A stretch of 64,000 nt of DNA from JADJLQ01 sp964405735 (GCA_964405735.1 CAYOPD010000003.1:1-64000), one strand, 5' to 3'. Numbered from the stretch's first letter, positions 25,649 to 34,146 are shown. Program-made: numbers and translations. Notes: generated by a model not told the origin, from the letters alone.

Positions 25649-26677
25649 TCAATCTTCAAAAAACGTATCGTATTGGTTTTTGTGGACACCCACTTTTTCC
25701 GGCCGGGTCAGGGGTGCTTCCAGGTCCAGAACATCCGATTCGCTGTTGGCCCTGGAGAGGATAGTAGCCTTTTCATTGCCTAAAAGTTTAGACACTCCTT
25801 CGGTCTCCCACTTCTCAAGCATCTTGAGCCCCTCTTCTTCAAAGACGCCGTTCTGGAGGTCAATGCTTTTCATAAAATTGTCCGACAACTCCATGAACCG
25901 TTCCATTTCACCCACCTTCTGGCTGACATCGTCTGCCACCGCTTCCAGAGCCTGGTCAAACATGGCCCTCTTGTCCTTATCGCCCTTGATGATGCTCATG
26001 GCTGATCGCATGGCGGAATTGGAAGCGTGTATGGCCTTCCGTTCCTGCTCTTTCACTTCCACCTGGTCTGCAATGTCTTCCTGCATGATCTGGGAGTTTT
26101 CGTACATCTTGGTGAGCACACGGTACATGATCTCCATTTTTTTATAGAGATCTTCGTATTTCATGTTGGATTCCCTCAACCTTCCGGCTTTGCGGGATTT
26201 CAGGATCACTACGTTTTGCTGGTTGCTTTGTTTGGCTTTGGAGGCGATTTCCAGGTTGCTTTGAATTTCTTTCTGGTTGTTCAGCATCAATTCTTTCAGT
26301 TTGTGCATCTGACCCCGGAGGCGGTTGATCTGCTGATTCATTTTGGTCAGGTTGGCTTTGAGGTCTTCCACATAGTTTTTCAGTATTCCGATCGGATCGA
26401 TTTTGACAAAAAGCCCGGTGATCCACCGCATGGTGCTTTTATACATATACCAGACCAGGTTGCGCATCTTGGGGTCGAGGGCCATATAAATGATGGCTCC
26501 CAATACCAGCAGGGTAACCACCAGCCCCAGGGTGGACTGGACAAGACTGACCAATAAAGGCAAGGCGGAGGCGAGCAGCATACCCCCGCCGATCACAATC
26601 CCGCCCAACACAATGGCTCCGGTCACTCCTTCAGGCCGCTTCCAGAATGATTTGGGCTTAAATTCAGAACTATCCAT
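25649..26677 (-). CDS. Membrane-anchored coiled-coil protein, PspA-like in outline
   Basis: I do not recognise a named family with confidence. The 342-residue protein has two N-terminal membrane helices (about 19-40 and 46-66), then from about 90 to 290 a long helical region rich in K, E, Q and M (IGILKNYVEDLKANLTKMNQ, MHKLKELMLNNQKEIQSNLE, MERFMELSDNFMKSIDLQNG). The opening KIDPIGILKNYVEDLKANL resembles the start of PspA/Vipp1 helices, proteins that coat and stabilise membranes; the similarity is judged by eye and could be general coiled-coil likeness. It lies 64 bp before the OmpA-fused binding protein and 20 bp after another coiled-coil gene, so it belongs to the transporter operon. Confidence 0.75.
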   Translation of the reverse strand: MDSSEFKPKSFWKRPEGVTGAIVLGGIVIGGGMLLASALPLLVSLVQSTLGLVVTLLVLGAIIYMALDPKMRNLVWYMYKSTMRWITGLFVKIDPIGILKNYVEDLKANLTKMNQQINRLRGQMHKLKELMLNNQKEIQSNLEIASKAKQSNQQNVVILKSRKAGRLRESNMKYEDLYKKMEIMYRVLTKMYENSQIMQEDIADQVEVKEQERKAIHASNSAMRSAMSIIKGDKDKRAMFDQALEAVADDVSQKVGEMERFMELSDNFMKSIDLQNGVFEEEGLKMLEKWETEGVSKLLGNEKATILSRANSESDVLDLEAPLTRPEKVGVHKNQYDTFFED

Positions 26678-26697
26678 AGGAAAATATAAAAATAGGG

Positions 26698-27375
26698 TTA
26701 TTTTAAGTATTGATCCATTTTTTGAATGTCGTTTGAAATCTGGCCAAAAAGGGATTTATAAGCCGCTTCAAACTCGACCTTGGTTTGTTCCAGTTTACCT
26801 GACATCACCCGGGCTTCATTTTTCTTTTCTTCCAGTTTTTTGGTCAGTTGTTCCACTTCGGCCTGCAGTTTTGAAATGGCCTCCTGTTTGCTGTGGATTT
26901 CTGCTGAGATCTGTTCCAGTTCATTTTTCCTTTCCTCCACCACGCGGGTGCGCTGATTTTGTTCGGCGATGGAAAACTTTTTGGATTCGCCCTCCAGGAT
27001 GGCCAGGTATGCTTTCGCGCTGCTGATCAGAAACGACGGGGAAACACCCATGGCCTGGGCGGCTGCGTAGGCGCTCTTATACCGGGTGGATTCATCCATG
27101 CTCAGTTTGGACAGGTTGACCAGGGCCTGCCTGAATTCCAGATAATCAAAGCCCTGCTGGTTGTTTTTTTCAATGGCTTCGGCCAGAACATTCAGAAAAC
27201 GGTTTTCGGAGCTTGTTTCCTGGGGGGAACCGGATTTTCCTACAGATCCCCTTATATCCACAGCTTCTTTCATCCTGTCGTCTTCCGGATGGTCGCCCTG
27301 GACAGGATGTGCAGGCGGATCGACCGGAGACGATTCATCTTCAACGATAAAAATGGATTTGATTTTTTTGAGCAT
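26698..27375 (-). CDS. Coiled-coil protein of unknown function, first gene of the transporter operon
   Basis: The 225-residue cytoplasmic protein has an acidic, Pro-rich linker at about 10-55, a helical domain at 58-130 (FLNVLAEAIEKNNQQGFDYL, FRQALVNLSKLSMDESTRYK, AAAQAMGVSPSFLISSAKAY) and a heptad coiled coil at 135-222 (EERKNELEQISAEIHSKQEA, LQAEVEQLTKKLEEKKNEAR). No catalytic motif or membrane segment is seen. It has no recognised family. The conserved spacing to the following PspA-like protein and binding protein suggests that the two coiled-coil proteins act together at the inner membrane (inference). Confidence 0.75.
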   Translation of the reverse strand: MLKKIKSIFIVEDESSPVDPPAHPVQGDHPEDDRMKEAVDIRGSVGKSGSPQETSSENRFLNVLAEAIEKNNQQGFDYLEFRQALVNLSKLSMDESTRYKSAYAAAQAMGVSPSFLISSAKAYLAILEGESKKFSIAEQNQRTRVVEERKNELEQISAEIHSKQEAISKLQAEVEQLTKKLEEKKNEARVMSGKLEQTKVEFEAAYKSLFGQISNDIQKMDQYLK

Positions 27376-27404
27376 GATACCTTACCAACTGGTTTTTAAG
27401 GCTG

Positions 27405-27412
27405 CAAAAATA
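27405..27412 (-). promoter_or_regulatory. Probable -7 box of the transporter operon
   Basis: On the minus strand TATTTTTG matches TAnnTTTG and lies about 30 bp before the coiled-coil gene start. No TTG is found at the usual -33 distance, so confidence is limited. Confidence 0.4.
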
Positions 27413-27528
27413 CAAATTAACCCATTTCCCGGCTGTCGCATTGGCCCTGAACTTCCACGAGCCCCTTGCCAGTGCCTGTGCCAATAAGCGAAAAATAATC
27501 GAATTTTGCGTCAACCAATGAATCAGGC

Positions 27529-28794
27529 ATGAAAAGAGGGGTTGACATTTTTGCGGACTCAGAAATCGGATCTCTTGGACGGGTGATCGTACACCGGCCG
27601 GATGAAGGCATCCTCCGGGTTTCGCCAAAACAATCCGCCGAATTGCTTTTTGATGATATCGTTTTCCTTCCGGACATGCAGGCTGAACACAAAATATTCA
27701 CCGAGGTGCTTCGCAAACTGATCGGACCGGAGGGTGTCCTGGAAACCCAGGACCTGCTCCGGGAGGCTTTGGGAGTGGATTTGCCCGCCAGGGAAAAAAT
27801 GTTAAGAAGCCTGATCGAATACGAAGAATTGCCGCCTTCATTTATCACCAAACTGGGCCAGCTTCCGGACGATCAGCTCGCCGAAGTCCTGATTACCGGA
27901 TTTGATGCGATGGATGACCGCATTCTTTTTGATCCCATCCCAAATTTTCTTTTCACCCGCGACATCGCAGTTACCCTGGGCGAATATATTGTGCTTACCA
28001 AAGCTGCCAAGGTCGCCCGCTCCAGGGAAAATTACCTGACCCGGTTTATCCTTTATCACCATCCCTTGTTTTCAAGCCCGAGGCAAAGCGGTAAGATCAT
28101 CGACCTGAATGTCCTCGAAGATTTTCCACCTTCCCGGAAGGGGGAGGCGGTCTCCATGGAAGGAGGCGATGTGATGATTCTCAATCCGGAATATGTGCTG
28201 ATCGGAATCAGCGAACGCACCAATTTATATGCCTTCCATTCCCTTAAATCATGGTTATTTTCACATCGCGCAGTGAGAAATGTAGTGCAAATCAATATCC
28301 CGGCCGAACGGTCCTTTATGCACCTGGATACGATTTTCACCCAGGTGGATCACCAGCGGTTCGTAGCCTACCGGCCGATCATAGAGGACGGCATGAGTTC
28401 TTATGTTGAAGTTCACCGCATCAACGGGGACAAACAATATTATGCCACGCTGAAGGAATTCTTATGGAATGAAATCAGCAATGGAATCGAGTTCACCTGG
28501 GTCGGCGGAGGAGAAAGCCCTTCCCAGGAAAGGGAACAATGGACCGATGGCTGTAACCTGCTTGCCGTGAAACCCGGGGTGGCTATCACGTATGACCGCA
28601 ATGCGGTGACGGTGCAGGGCTTCCGGGAATCGGGTTACCGGATCCTGCATGCCCCTGATTTTCTCCGGTTAAGTCCTGCGGCTACAAACCAGATGAATAA
28701 AACCATCATCACGATACCCAGTGCCGAGCTCGCGCGCGCCAGGGGCGGCCCCCATTGTATGTCCTGCCCCATCTTAAGAAAGTCCAATGCCTAA
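27529..28794 (+). CDS. arcA: Arginine deiminase
   Basis: The 421-residue enzyme hydrolyses arginine to citrulline and ammonia. The guanidino-modifying fold is shown by FDPIPNFLFTRDIAV, SMEGGDVMIL, FMHLDTIFTQVD and the C-terminal GGPHCMSCP, whose first Cys (residue 410) is the nucleophile; WTDGCN supplies the additional substrate-binding residues. Length and motif order match ArcA rather than agmatine deiminase or peptidyl deiminase. No arcB (ornithine carbamoyltransferase) or arcC (carbamate kinase) lies near, so it does not form a standard energy-yielding deiminase operon here. Its end overlaps the thioesterase gene by 8 bp. Confidence 0.92.
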   Translation: MKRGVDIFADSEIGSLGRVIVHRPDEGILRVSPKQSAELLFDDIVFLPDMQAEHKIFTEVLRKLIGPEGVLETQDLLREALGVDLPAREKMLRSLIEYEELPPSFITKLGQLPDDQLAEVLITGFDAMDDRILFDPIPNFLFTRDIAVTLGEYIVLTKAAKVARSRENYLTRFILYHHPLFSSPRQSGKIIDLNVLEDFPPSRKGEAVSMEGGDVMILNPEYVLIGISERTNLYAFHSLKSWLFSHRAVRNVVQINIPAERSFMHLDTIFTQVDHQRFVAYRPIIEDGMSSYVEVHRINGDKQYYATLKEFLWNEISNGIEFTWVGGGESPSQEREQWTDGCNLLAVKPGVAITYDRNAVTVQGFRESGYRILHAPDFLRLSPAATNQMNKTIITIPSAELARARGGPHCMSCPILRKSNA

Positions 28795-29224
28795 ACACGA
28801 GATTTCATCCGATTTCAGCCTTCGGGTCAGATACGCTGAGACCGACCAGATGGGGTTTGTCTATTACGGCCGCTTTGCCGAGTATTTTGAGATTGGCCGG
28901 GTTGAATTGATCCGGACCCTGGGACTTACTTACTACGAATTGGAAACCAGCCACCGGATCTGGATGCCTGTAATGTCGATGCAGGTGCGCTATATCCGCC
29001 CTGCCCGTTATGATCAGGAGCTGCGGATCCGGACCAGCCTTCGCGCGGTGCCACTGAATGACATTACTTTTTTTTCTGAAATTTTAAATGATGAAAACCG
29101 GCTCCTGTGTGCAGCGACCATCAAATTATGTTTCCTGGATTCCCTGACCGGAAAGCGGGTGACCTGCCCCGGATTTCTACAAGAACGGATCAACCATGCA
29201 TTCGAAACTGCCTCTATTCAATAA
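28787..29224 (+). CDS. YbgC-like hotdog acyl-CoA thioesterase
   Basis: The 145-residue single hotdog domain has RVRYAETDQMGFVYYGRFAEYFE near the start, in which the Asp of the YAETDQMG motif is the catalytic residue of the YbgC/FadM group (residue about 18). RYIRPARYDQELRI and NRLLCAATIKLCFLD complete the fold. These enzymes cleave acyl-CoA thioesters, some acting with the Tol-Pal system, but tol genes are not adjacent. It starts inside arcA's last codons and its end overlaps the BrkB gene by 29 bp, so the three are translated from one message. Confidence 0.9.
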   Translation: MPKHEISSDFSLRVRYAETDQMGFVYYGRFAEYFEIGRVELIRTLGLTYYELETSHRIWMPVMSMQVRYIRPARYDQELRIRTSLRAVPLNDITFFSEILNDENRLLCAATIKLCFLDSLTGKRVTCPGFLQERINHAFETASIQ

Positions 29225-30221
29225 ACTCGAAAAGTTAGCCGGCAAGAAACGGATCGAAACCATTACGGAATGGGCTCAAAAATCGAGCCTTCCCGGATTT
29301 GCCGGCATCCCCGTCTATGACATCATCCTGTTTTTATACCATGAATCGCAAAGGGAAAAAATAATCCATAAAGTCAATTCCATGGCCTTTTCTTTTTTGC
29401 TGGCGCTTTTCCCATTTCTCCTTTTCCTGTTTACCCTGATCCCCCTGCTGCCGGTGGAGGGTATCAAGGATATGTTGTTTAAAGAACTTCAATCCTTTGT
29501 CCCCGATCCGGTAGAACCCTTCCTGTTCAGGACCATCGAGGATGTCATTTCCATTCCCCGCAACGGCCTTTTGTCGCTGTCGTCCATTATTCTTGCCCTG
29601 TATTTTTCCACCAACGCCATGCAGACCATGATGACCGGCTTTGAAAAAGCCTATGATGAAACCTTTAAAAAAAGGAATTTCTGGCAAAAGCGGCTCGATG
29701 CACTCAAACTGGTCGTCCTCGTGGCCATGCTGGTCATCACCTCCGTAGTGGTGATCATTTTTGGCAATGAGATCTGGAGAGGACTGGTGGACTATTTCAG
29801 CAGCAAACAATGGGTGATTGAGAACCCGGTCTCCGGTGGACAGGCCAACTGGGTGGTCCATTTTTTATTCCTCCAGAAGTATTCCACGGTGGGCTTTGAG
29901 ATTGTCAAGTGGTTGATCACCATCCTGATGTTCCAGGGCATATTTGCCACCATTTTCCGTTATGGCCCTTCCCTCAAAAAAAAGTTGAGGGTTTTTTCTC
30001 CCGGCACCACGCTGGCTACGGTAAGCTCAATCATTATTTCCCTGATCTTTTCAGCCCTAATCAACAATTTTGGTTCTTTCCACCTGGTCTATGGGTCCAT
30101 AGGAGCCCTGATCATCATCCTGCTTTATATCCAGCTTAATTGTTTTGTGATCGTGGCCGGCTTTGAACTGAATGCCAGCATCGCCATCAACCGGAATATC
30201 AAAAAACAGGTATTGGATTAA
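29196..30221 (+). CDS. YihY/BrkB-family membrane protein
   Basis: The 341-residue protein has about six membrane helices: SMAFSFLLALFPFLLFLFTL at about 62-81, NGLLSLSSIILALYFSTNAM, LKLVVLVAMLVITSVVVIIF, IVKWLITILMFQGIFATIF, VSSIIISLIFSALINNF and GALIIILLYIQLNCFVIVAG, with FRYGPSLKKKLRVFSPG, a conserved loop, before the fifth. The family was once called ribonuclease BN by error; its role is not established, perhaps transport or envelope integrity. It starts within the thioesterase gene (29-bp overlap); an alternative start further in would remove the overlap but cut into the conserved N-terminus. Confidence 0.9.
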   Translation: MHSKLPLFNKLEKLAGKKRIETITEWAQKSSLPGFAGIPVYDIILFLYHESQREKIIHKVNSMAFSFLLALFPFLLFLFTLIPLLPVEGIKDMLFKELQSFVPDPVEPFLFRTIEDVISIPRNGLLSLSSIILALYFSTNAMQTMMTGFEKAYDETFKKRNFWQKRLDALKLVVLVAMLVITSVVVIIFGNEIWRGLVDYFSSKQWVIENPVSGGQANWVVHFLFLQKYSTVGFEIVKWLITILMFQGIFATIFRYGPSLKKKLRVFSPGTTLATVSSIIISLIFSALINNFGSFHLVYGSIGALIIILLYIQLNCFVIVAGFELNASIAINRNIKKQVLD

Positions 30222-30775
30222 TCCCCCCACCGTTTGGCCTCCAGTTCAAAGCCGGCAAGGTCAAGGGCCCGGTCTACAACCGTAACCAGCAGTTCTTTTA
30301 CGGATGCCGGCCCGGTATAGAATGAGGGTATGGCCGGAAGAATATGGGCGCCGCATTCAGCGAGGATGGTCAGGTTCCGGAGATGAATCAGGCTCAGCGG
30401 GGTTTCGCGGGGCACCAGGATCAGTTTCCTTTTTTCTTTGAGGATGACATCCGCCGCCCTGGTCAGCAAATCGTCTGAAATCCCATGGGCAATCCGGCCC
30501 AGGGTACCCATGGAACAGGGACAGAGGATCATGGTATCGTATCGCGCGGATCCTGAAGCAAAAGGGGCGTTAAAATCATCTTGTCCATACAGCGTCATCG
30601 ATGGAGGTACTTCCAACTCGGTTCCCAGCTCGAGCCTCCAGTTGACCCTGGCATTTTTACTCGCCACGACTCCGGCTGCCGACCACTGGTCCTTAAGGGA
30701 CACCAGCTTTTGCAACAACAAGTCCGCATATACGGCACCGCTCGACCCGGATATGCCGATGACGACTTTTTTCAT
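30218..30775 (-). CDS. ubiX: Flavin prenyltransferase UbiX
   Basis: The 185-residue protein starts KKVVIGISGSSGAVYADLLL, the FMN-binding loop of UbiX/Pad1, and contains MILCPCSMGTLGRIAHGISDD and LVPRETPLSLIHLRNL, which line the prenyl phosphate site. UbiX adds a dimethylallyl unit to FMN to make the cofactor of UbiD decarboxylases. No ubiD is in this window. It ends in a 4-bp overlap with the converging BrkB gene, so transcription of the two genes must interfere or terminate inside coding sequence. Confidence 0.95.
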   Translation of the reverse strand: MKKVVIGISGSSGAVYADLLLQKLVSLKDQWSAAGVVASKNARVNWRLELGTELEVPPSMTLYGQDDFNAPFASGSARYDTMILCPCSMGTLGRIAHGISDDLLTRAADVILKEKRKLILVPRETPLSLIHLRNLTILAECGAHILPAIPSFYTGPASVKELLVTVVDRALDLAGFELEAKRWGD

Positions 30776-30843
30776 TGCTGAAAGGTAAGCGAAAGGCCGA
30801 AAAAAAAATCATCCAACATATTATGAAAAATTATAATGTTTAT

Positions 30844-30851
30844 TATCTTTG
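30844..30851 (+). promoter_or_regulatory. -7 box upstream of the small exported protein gene
   Basis: TATCTTTG fits TAnnTTTG exactly; the candidate -33 region about 20 nt upstream reads TTATG rather than TTG. It leaves a roughly 65-nt leader before the ATG at 30921. Confidence 0.55.
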
Positions 30852-30920
30852 ATTTACAGCGTCATACGACAGACGTTGTGCGCTCAAAATCAGCACTTTT
30901 CAAAATTATAATTAATATAT

Positions 30921-31319
30921 ATGAAAAAAATAGTAATTCCCGCCTTACTTACCCTCGGTTTCAGTGGTTCCCTGGCCGGTCAATCCAGCCCCTCTTTAAC
31001 CCCCACCGGAGTCACCACTGCTAAAAGCAAAATGGTTTCCAGGCCAGGCAGTTTTGTCATGATCCATAAAGAAAAAGACAGCCCCTTTGAGATCTACCAG
31101 GACCTGAATCAGGACGAACTGGTGATCCGGTTGAAAAACCAGTTTGATGTTTTGCGCTTTGAAATCCGGGACCAGTCCGGTAAAACCTTGCCGGTAAAAG
31201 GCATTCAGCAACAAAACGAAGTGCATGCCCCTTTAGGCAGTTTGCCAAACGGGACCTACCGCCTGATCGTAGACCGGAATAAGGAAAAGATATTCACTGA
31301 ATTTTTACTCGACAGATAA
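30921..31319 (+). CDS. Small exported protein of unknown function
   Basis: The 132-residue protein has a Sec signal peptide of about 20 residues (IVIPALLTLGFSGSLAGQ). The mature part is a small beta-rich domain with alternating strands (ELVIRLKNQFDVLRFEIRDQ, GKTLPVKGIQ, LPNGTYRLIVDR, IFTEFLLD). The LPNGTYRLIV near the end recalls the last strands of T9SS sorting domains or related beta-sandwich folds, but the Gly-rich and Pro-Asn-Pro parts are absent, so I do not call it one. It has its own promoter and terminator. Confidence 0.7.
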   Translation: MKKIVIPALLTLGFSGSLAGQSSPSLTPTGVTTAKSKMVSRPGSFVMIHKEKDSPFEIYQDLNQDELVIRLKNQFDVLRFEIRDQSGKTLPVKGIQQQNEVHAPLGSLPNGTYRLIVDRNKEKIFTEFLLDR

Positions 31320-31345
31320 GCCCCCCGATCCCCCCGAATGAAAAG

Positions 31346-31379
31346 GCCTTTTGCACCTGGTGTGAAAGGCTTTTTTTTT
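31346..31379 (+). terminator. Terminator between the small exported protein and folC
   Basis: GCCTTTTGCACC pairs with GGTGTGAAAGGC over most positions around a one-base loop region and is followed by nine T. On the other strand the arm ends in CTTTTC, so weak termination of folC transcripts is also possible. Confidence 0.75.
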
Positions 31380-31383
31380 GCCT

Positions 31384-32685
31384 TTAAATCACCTCCCCGA
31401 CCACAAATATGCTTCCCGTCACCAGAACAAGATCATTGCCCCTGGCGGCCTTTTTGGCCGCCCGGAATCCCATGCTTACTTTTCCATAAGCGGCTCCGTT
31501 GAGGCCATGCGCGGCCGCTTTTTCAGCCAGCAACTCAGCATTTAAAGCCCTGGGGAGGTCCGCCTTTACAAAATAATATGTGTATTGCCTGGGCAATACG
31601 GCCAGCACCGGATCGATGTCCTTGTCTCGTACCATGCCGAATACACAATGGATATGGCCTTTTTCCGTTTTTTCCAGTTCTTTGAACAAATACTGCAAAC
31701 CGGCCAGGTTGTGCGCACCATCCGCCAGGACCCTGGGGCTATTGCCAAGCCATTGCCACCTTCCTGTCAGCGGGGCGTTTTCTGAAAGCTTTTTAAACCC
31801 TGACTGGATATGCTGATTGGATATTGTCCATTTCCCTGATTCATGGAGGAGTCGCACTGCTTCAATCGCGGTATTGATGTTTTTCTCCTGGTAAGGGCCC
31901 AGGAGAGGTGTAAGGAGATCCATAGCTCCAAATGGTCTTCTAAACCGGCTGTAACGATAATGACCGGCATGCATTTTTTGAACGATTCCCAACCGGTCTG
32001 CACACCGGACTGAAGAGCCTGAAGACAGGGCAGCCTGCTTAAAAACCGGGTAGGTCTTGCGCTGGTATTCTCCGATCAGGCAGGGCACTCCCGGTTTGAT
32101 GATGCCCGCTTTTTCGAAAGCTATTTTTTCCACGCTGTCGCCAAGCAGGTTTTGGTGATCCAGGCTGATGTTGGTGATGATGCTGAGCTCCGGAAGGAGG
32201 ATATTGGTACTGTCCAGCCTGCCACCCAGGCCAGTTTCAACTACGGCTACATCCACCCGGTTCCTCGAGAAATAATCAAAAGCCATGGCGACCGTGATCT
32301 CAAAAAAAGAGGGCCTGATCCGGTCGATGTCGGGTCTGATCCGTTCCACGAAATCGATGATGTGTTGTTTGGAGATCCATTTTCCATTGATCCGGATCCG
32401 CTCCCGGTAATCTTTGTAATGGGGAGAGATGTATAATCCCGTTTTATATCCCGCTTCCTGAAAGATGGAGGCCAGCATATGGGATACACTGCCTTTGCCA
32501 TTGGTGCCTGCGATATGAATGCTTTTGATGCGCTCCTGAGGATGGTCCAGAACCCCGCACAAGGCCCTGATATTGGATAAGTCTTTTTTATAAGCCGCGG
32601 GGCCGATCCGTTCAAAAACCGGCAATTTCCGGTAAAGAAAATCGATGGTTTCTTTATACTTGCGCTGAATGAAGGATTGGGTCAT
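31384..32685 (-). CDS. folC: Folylpolyglutamate synthase / dihydrofolate synthase
   Basis: From the start MTQSFIQRKYKETIDFLYRK the protein has 433 residues. The Mur-ligase ATP loop HIAGTNGKGSVSHML lies near residue 60, the family sequence YISPHYKDYRERIRING follows, and ETGLGGRLDSTN and SIITNISLDHQNLLGDS hold magnesium- and folate-binding positions. The C-terminal domain has VLADGAHNLAGLQYL. The enzyme adds glutamate to dihydropteroate and folates. A longer frame to 32739 would add 18 residues of no family likeness. It lies 63 bp after tonB on the same strand, an unexpected but probable cotranscription. Confidence 0.94.
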   Translation of the reverse strand: MTQSFIQRKYKETIDFLYRKLPVFERIGPAAYKKDLSNIRALCGVLDHPQERIKSIHIAGTNGKGSVSHMLASIFQEAGYKTGLYISPHYKDYRERIRINGKWISKQHIIDFVERIRPDIDRIRPSFFEITVAMAFDYFSRNRVDVAVVETGLGGRLDSTNILLPELSIITNISLDHQNLLGDSVEKIAFEKAGIIKPGVPCLIGEYQRKTYPVFKQAALSSGSSVRCADRLGIVQKMHAGHYRYSRFRRPFGAMDLLTPLLGPYQEKNINTAIEAVRLLHESGKWTISNQHIQSGFKKLSENAPLTGRWQWLGNSPRVLADGAHNLAGLQYLFKELEKTEKGHIHCVFGMVRDKDIDPVLAVLPRQYTYYFVKADLPRALNAELLAEKAAAHGLNGAAYGKVSMGFRAAKKAARGNDLVLVTGSIFVVGEVI

Positions 32686-32748
32686 AATTCCACATTGATT
32701 ACACAAACCCCATGCATGGAAACGGCTGGGATACCGCAACCGGGTATT

Positions 32749-33705
32749 TTATTTGACCTTAAAATCAATGGTGATGGTCCCGCATTGCTGGTCAATGCTG
32801 GAAGCGGTAAACTTAAACCGAGCGGCACTTTCTTCAGCGATCTGGCGAAGGGAAACATCGGTAGTGGTTGAGCCCCTCTGGGTATATTTTGCGCTGACCA
32901 CCTTACCGGTTTTATCCACACAAACATTGACAACCACCCTGCCCGTTCTTTGGGAATTTTCCTGGATATTCGGTTCATATACCACGCCCCTTCCGTCCAA
33001 TCCGCCACCTACCTTGCCTGAGCCAGTACTTATACCCTTGAGGTTGTCGGCGTTGGGATCTCCGTTGGGGTCTCCCTGGTTTCCCGGTTTACCGGTATTG
33101 CCCTTGCCTCCGCCAAATACATTGCCATATTGTTTTTTGGCATTTTCGTATTCGGCTTGCTGTTTTGCAGCGGCTTCAGCTTCGGCTTTTCTCCTGGCTT
33201 CTTCAGCTGCGGCCACGCGCCGGGCTTCTTCAGCTGCTGCTTTTTTCTTTGCATCTTCTTCCTTCCGTACCCTGGCTTCTTCGGCTTTGCGTTCCCGTTC
33301 GGCCTCAATAGCCCGCTCTGTTTCTTCCTTTTTCTTCTTTTTCAGGGCGGCGGTCTCAGGATCTTCCGTGGTAATGACCTTTTTATCCGGCGATTTCGGT
33401 GGTGTCGTTTCTGCGGGTTTTGCCGGCGCTTCTTCCTTTACGGGCTCTTCAACGATCTCTTCAACGGGAGCACTGGGTGGCACCGGCTCGACCATTTCCT
33501 CATCCTGGGTCATAGGCTGGTCATCACCCTGCCCCTGTTCCGGCACGCCAAAACTGACCAATATGCCTTCCTGGCCGGGGGGAGGCACCGGAAACTTTAA
33601 TAAAGGCAGGAACAACAAAAGCAGGATCAGGGCATGAACCAGGGTGCTGGTCGTCCGTGCAACCTGTCGGTCCTTCCTTTCTTTTTCGGTCAATATGGCT
33701 TGCAT
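32749..33705 (-). CDS. TonB-family energy transducer
   Basis: The start MQAILTEKERKDRQ fits a 318-residue protein; the upstream extension would overlap exbD. A short cytoplasmic part is followed by one membrane helix (STLVHALILLLLFLPLLKF, about 19-37), a Pro/Glu-rich region, a long charged helix (EEARRVAAAEEARRKAEAEA) resembling TolA's, a Gly/Asn/Asp-rich linker, and a C-terminal TonB/TolA-like domain (GRVVVNVCVDKTGKVVSAKY, then FKFTASSIDQQCGTITIDF) with two Cys. It should connect the ExbB-ExbD motor encoded just upstream to outer-membrane receptors, or act like TolA; the long charged helix leaves both open. Confidence 0.9.
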   Translation of the reverse strand: MQAILTEKERKDRQVARTTSTLVHALILLLLFLPLLKFPVPPPGQEGILVSFGVPEQGQGDDQPMTQDEEMVEPVPPSAPVEEIVEEPVKEEAPAKPAETTPPKSPDKKVITTEDPETAALKKKKKEETERAIEAERERKAEEARVRKEEDAKKKAAAEEARRVAAAEEARRKAEAEAAAKQQAEYENAKKQYGNVFGGGKGNTGKPGNQGDPNGDPNADNLKGISTGSGKVGGGLDGRGVVYEPNIQENSQRTGRVVVNVCVDKTGKVVSAKYTQRGSTTTDVSLRQIAEESAARFKFTASSIDQQCGTITIDFKVK

Positions 33706-33721
33706 GCGAACAAATTTACCG

Positions 33722-34123
33722 TCATTTGGCTTCCGTAGCCAGTATTGCATTGATTTTAAGCACATGGGCCAGTTCCATGATCTGGGCCAGGTTCTCGACC
33801 CTGGCATCCTTATCCGCCACGATGGTCATGGTTGAATTTTTGGGGTCCCCTGCCTTGCTGACCTCGACCCGGACCATTTTTTCCAGCACGGAATATGACA
33901 TCTCCTTGCCATTCAGGTATAGTTTCCCTTCCGGCGTGATGGAGACGGAAAGTGTCGGTGAAGCCACTGTCTTGGAAGTGGACGAAGGCAATTTGAGGTT
34001 GAGCGCATTGGGACTGACAATCGATGAAGTCAGCATAAAAAAGATCAGCAATAAAAAGATCATATCGGTCATGGAAGCCATACTGAACTCGGCGCTTATC
34101 TTGTTTCTTTTTTTTAATGCCAT
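33722..34123 (-). CDS. exbD: ExbD/TolR biopolymer transport protein
   Basis: The 133-residue protein has a short cytoplasmic N-terminus (MALKKRNKISAEFSMASMTD), one membrane helix (MIFLLLIFFMLTSSIV) preceded by the Asp in SMTDMIF that carries protons in the ExbD family, and a periplasmic domain ending VADKDARVENLAQIMELAHV. It is the second subunit of the proton-driven motor, 16 bp before tonB and 23 bp after exbB. Confidence 0.93.
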   Translation of the reverse strand: MALKKRNKISAEFSMASMTDMIFLLLIFFMLTSSIVSPNALNLKLPSSTSKTVASPTLSVSITPEGKLYLNGKEMSYSVLEKMVRVEVSKAGDPKNSTMTIVADKDARVENLAQIMELAHVLKINAILATEAK

Positions 34124-34146
34124 GGTCTGGTTCGTTAGGTAACTTT

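Noticed and set aside
32753..33637. 294-codon frame on the plus strand opposite tonB
   Set aside because: It reads antisense through the charged repeats of the TonB-family protein, giving low-complexity Ser/Phe/Ala sequence without a domain; a by-product of the real gene's composition.
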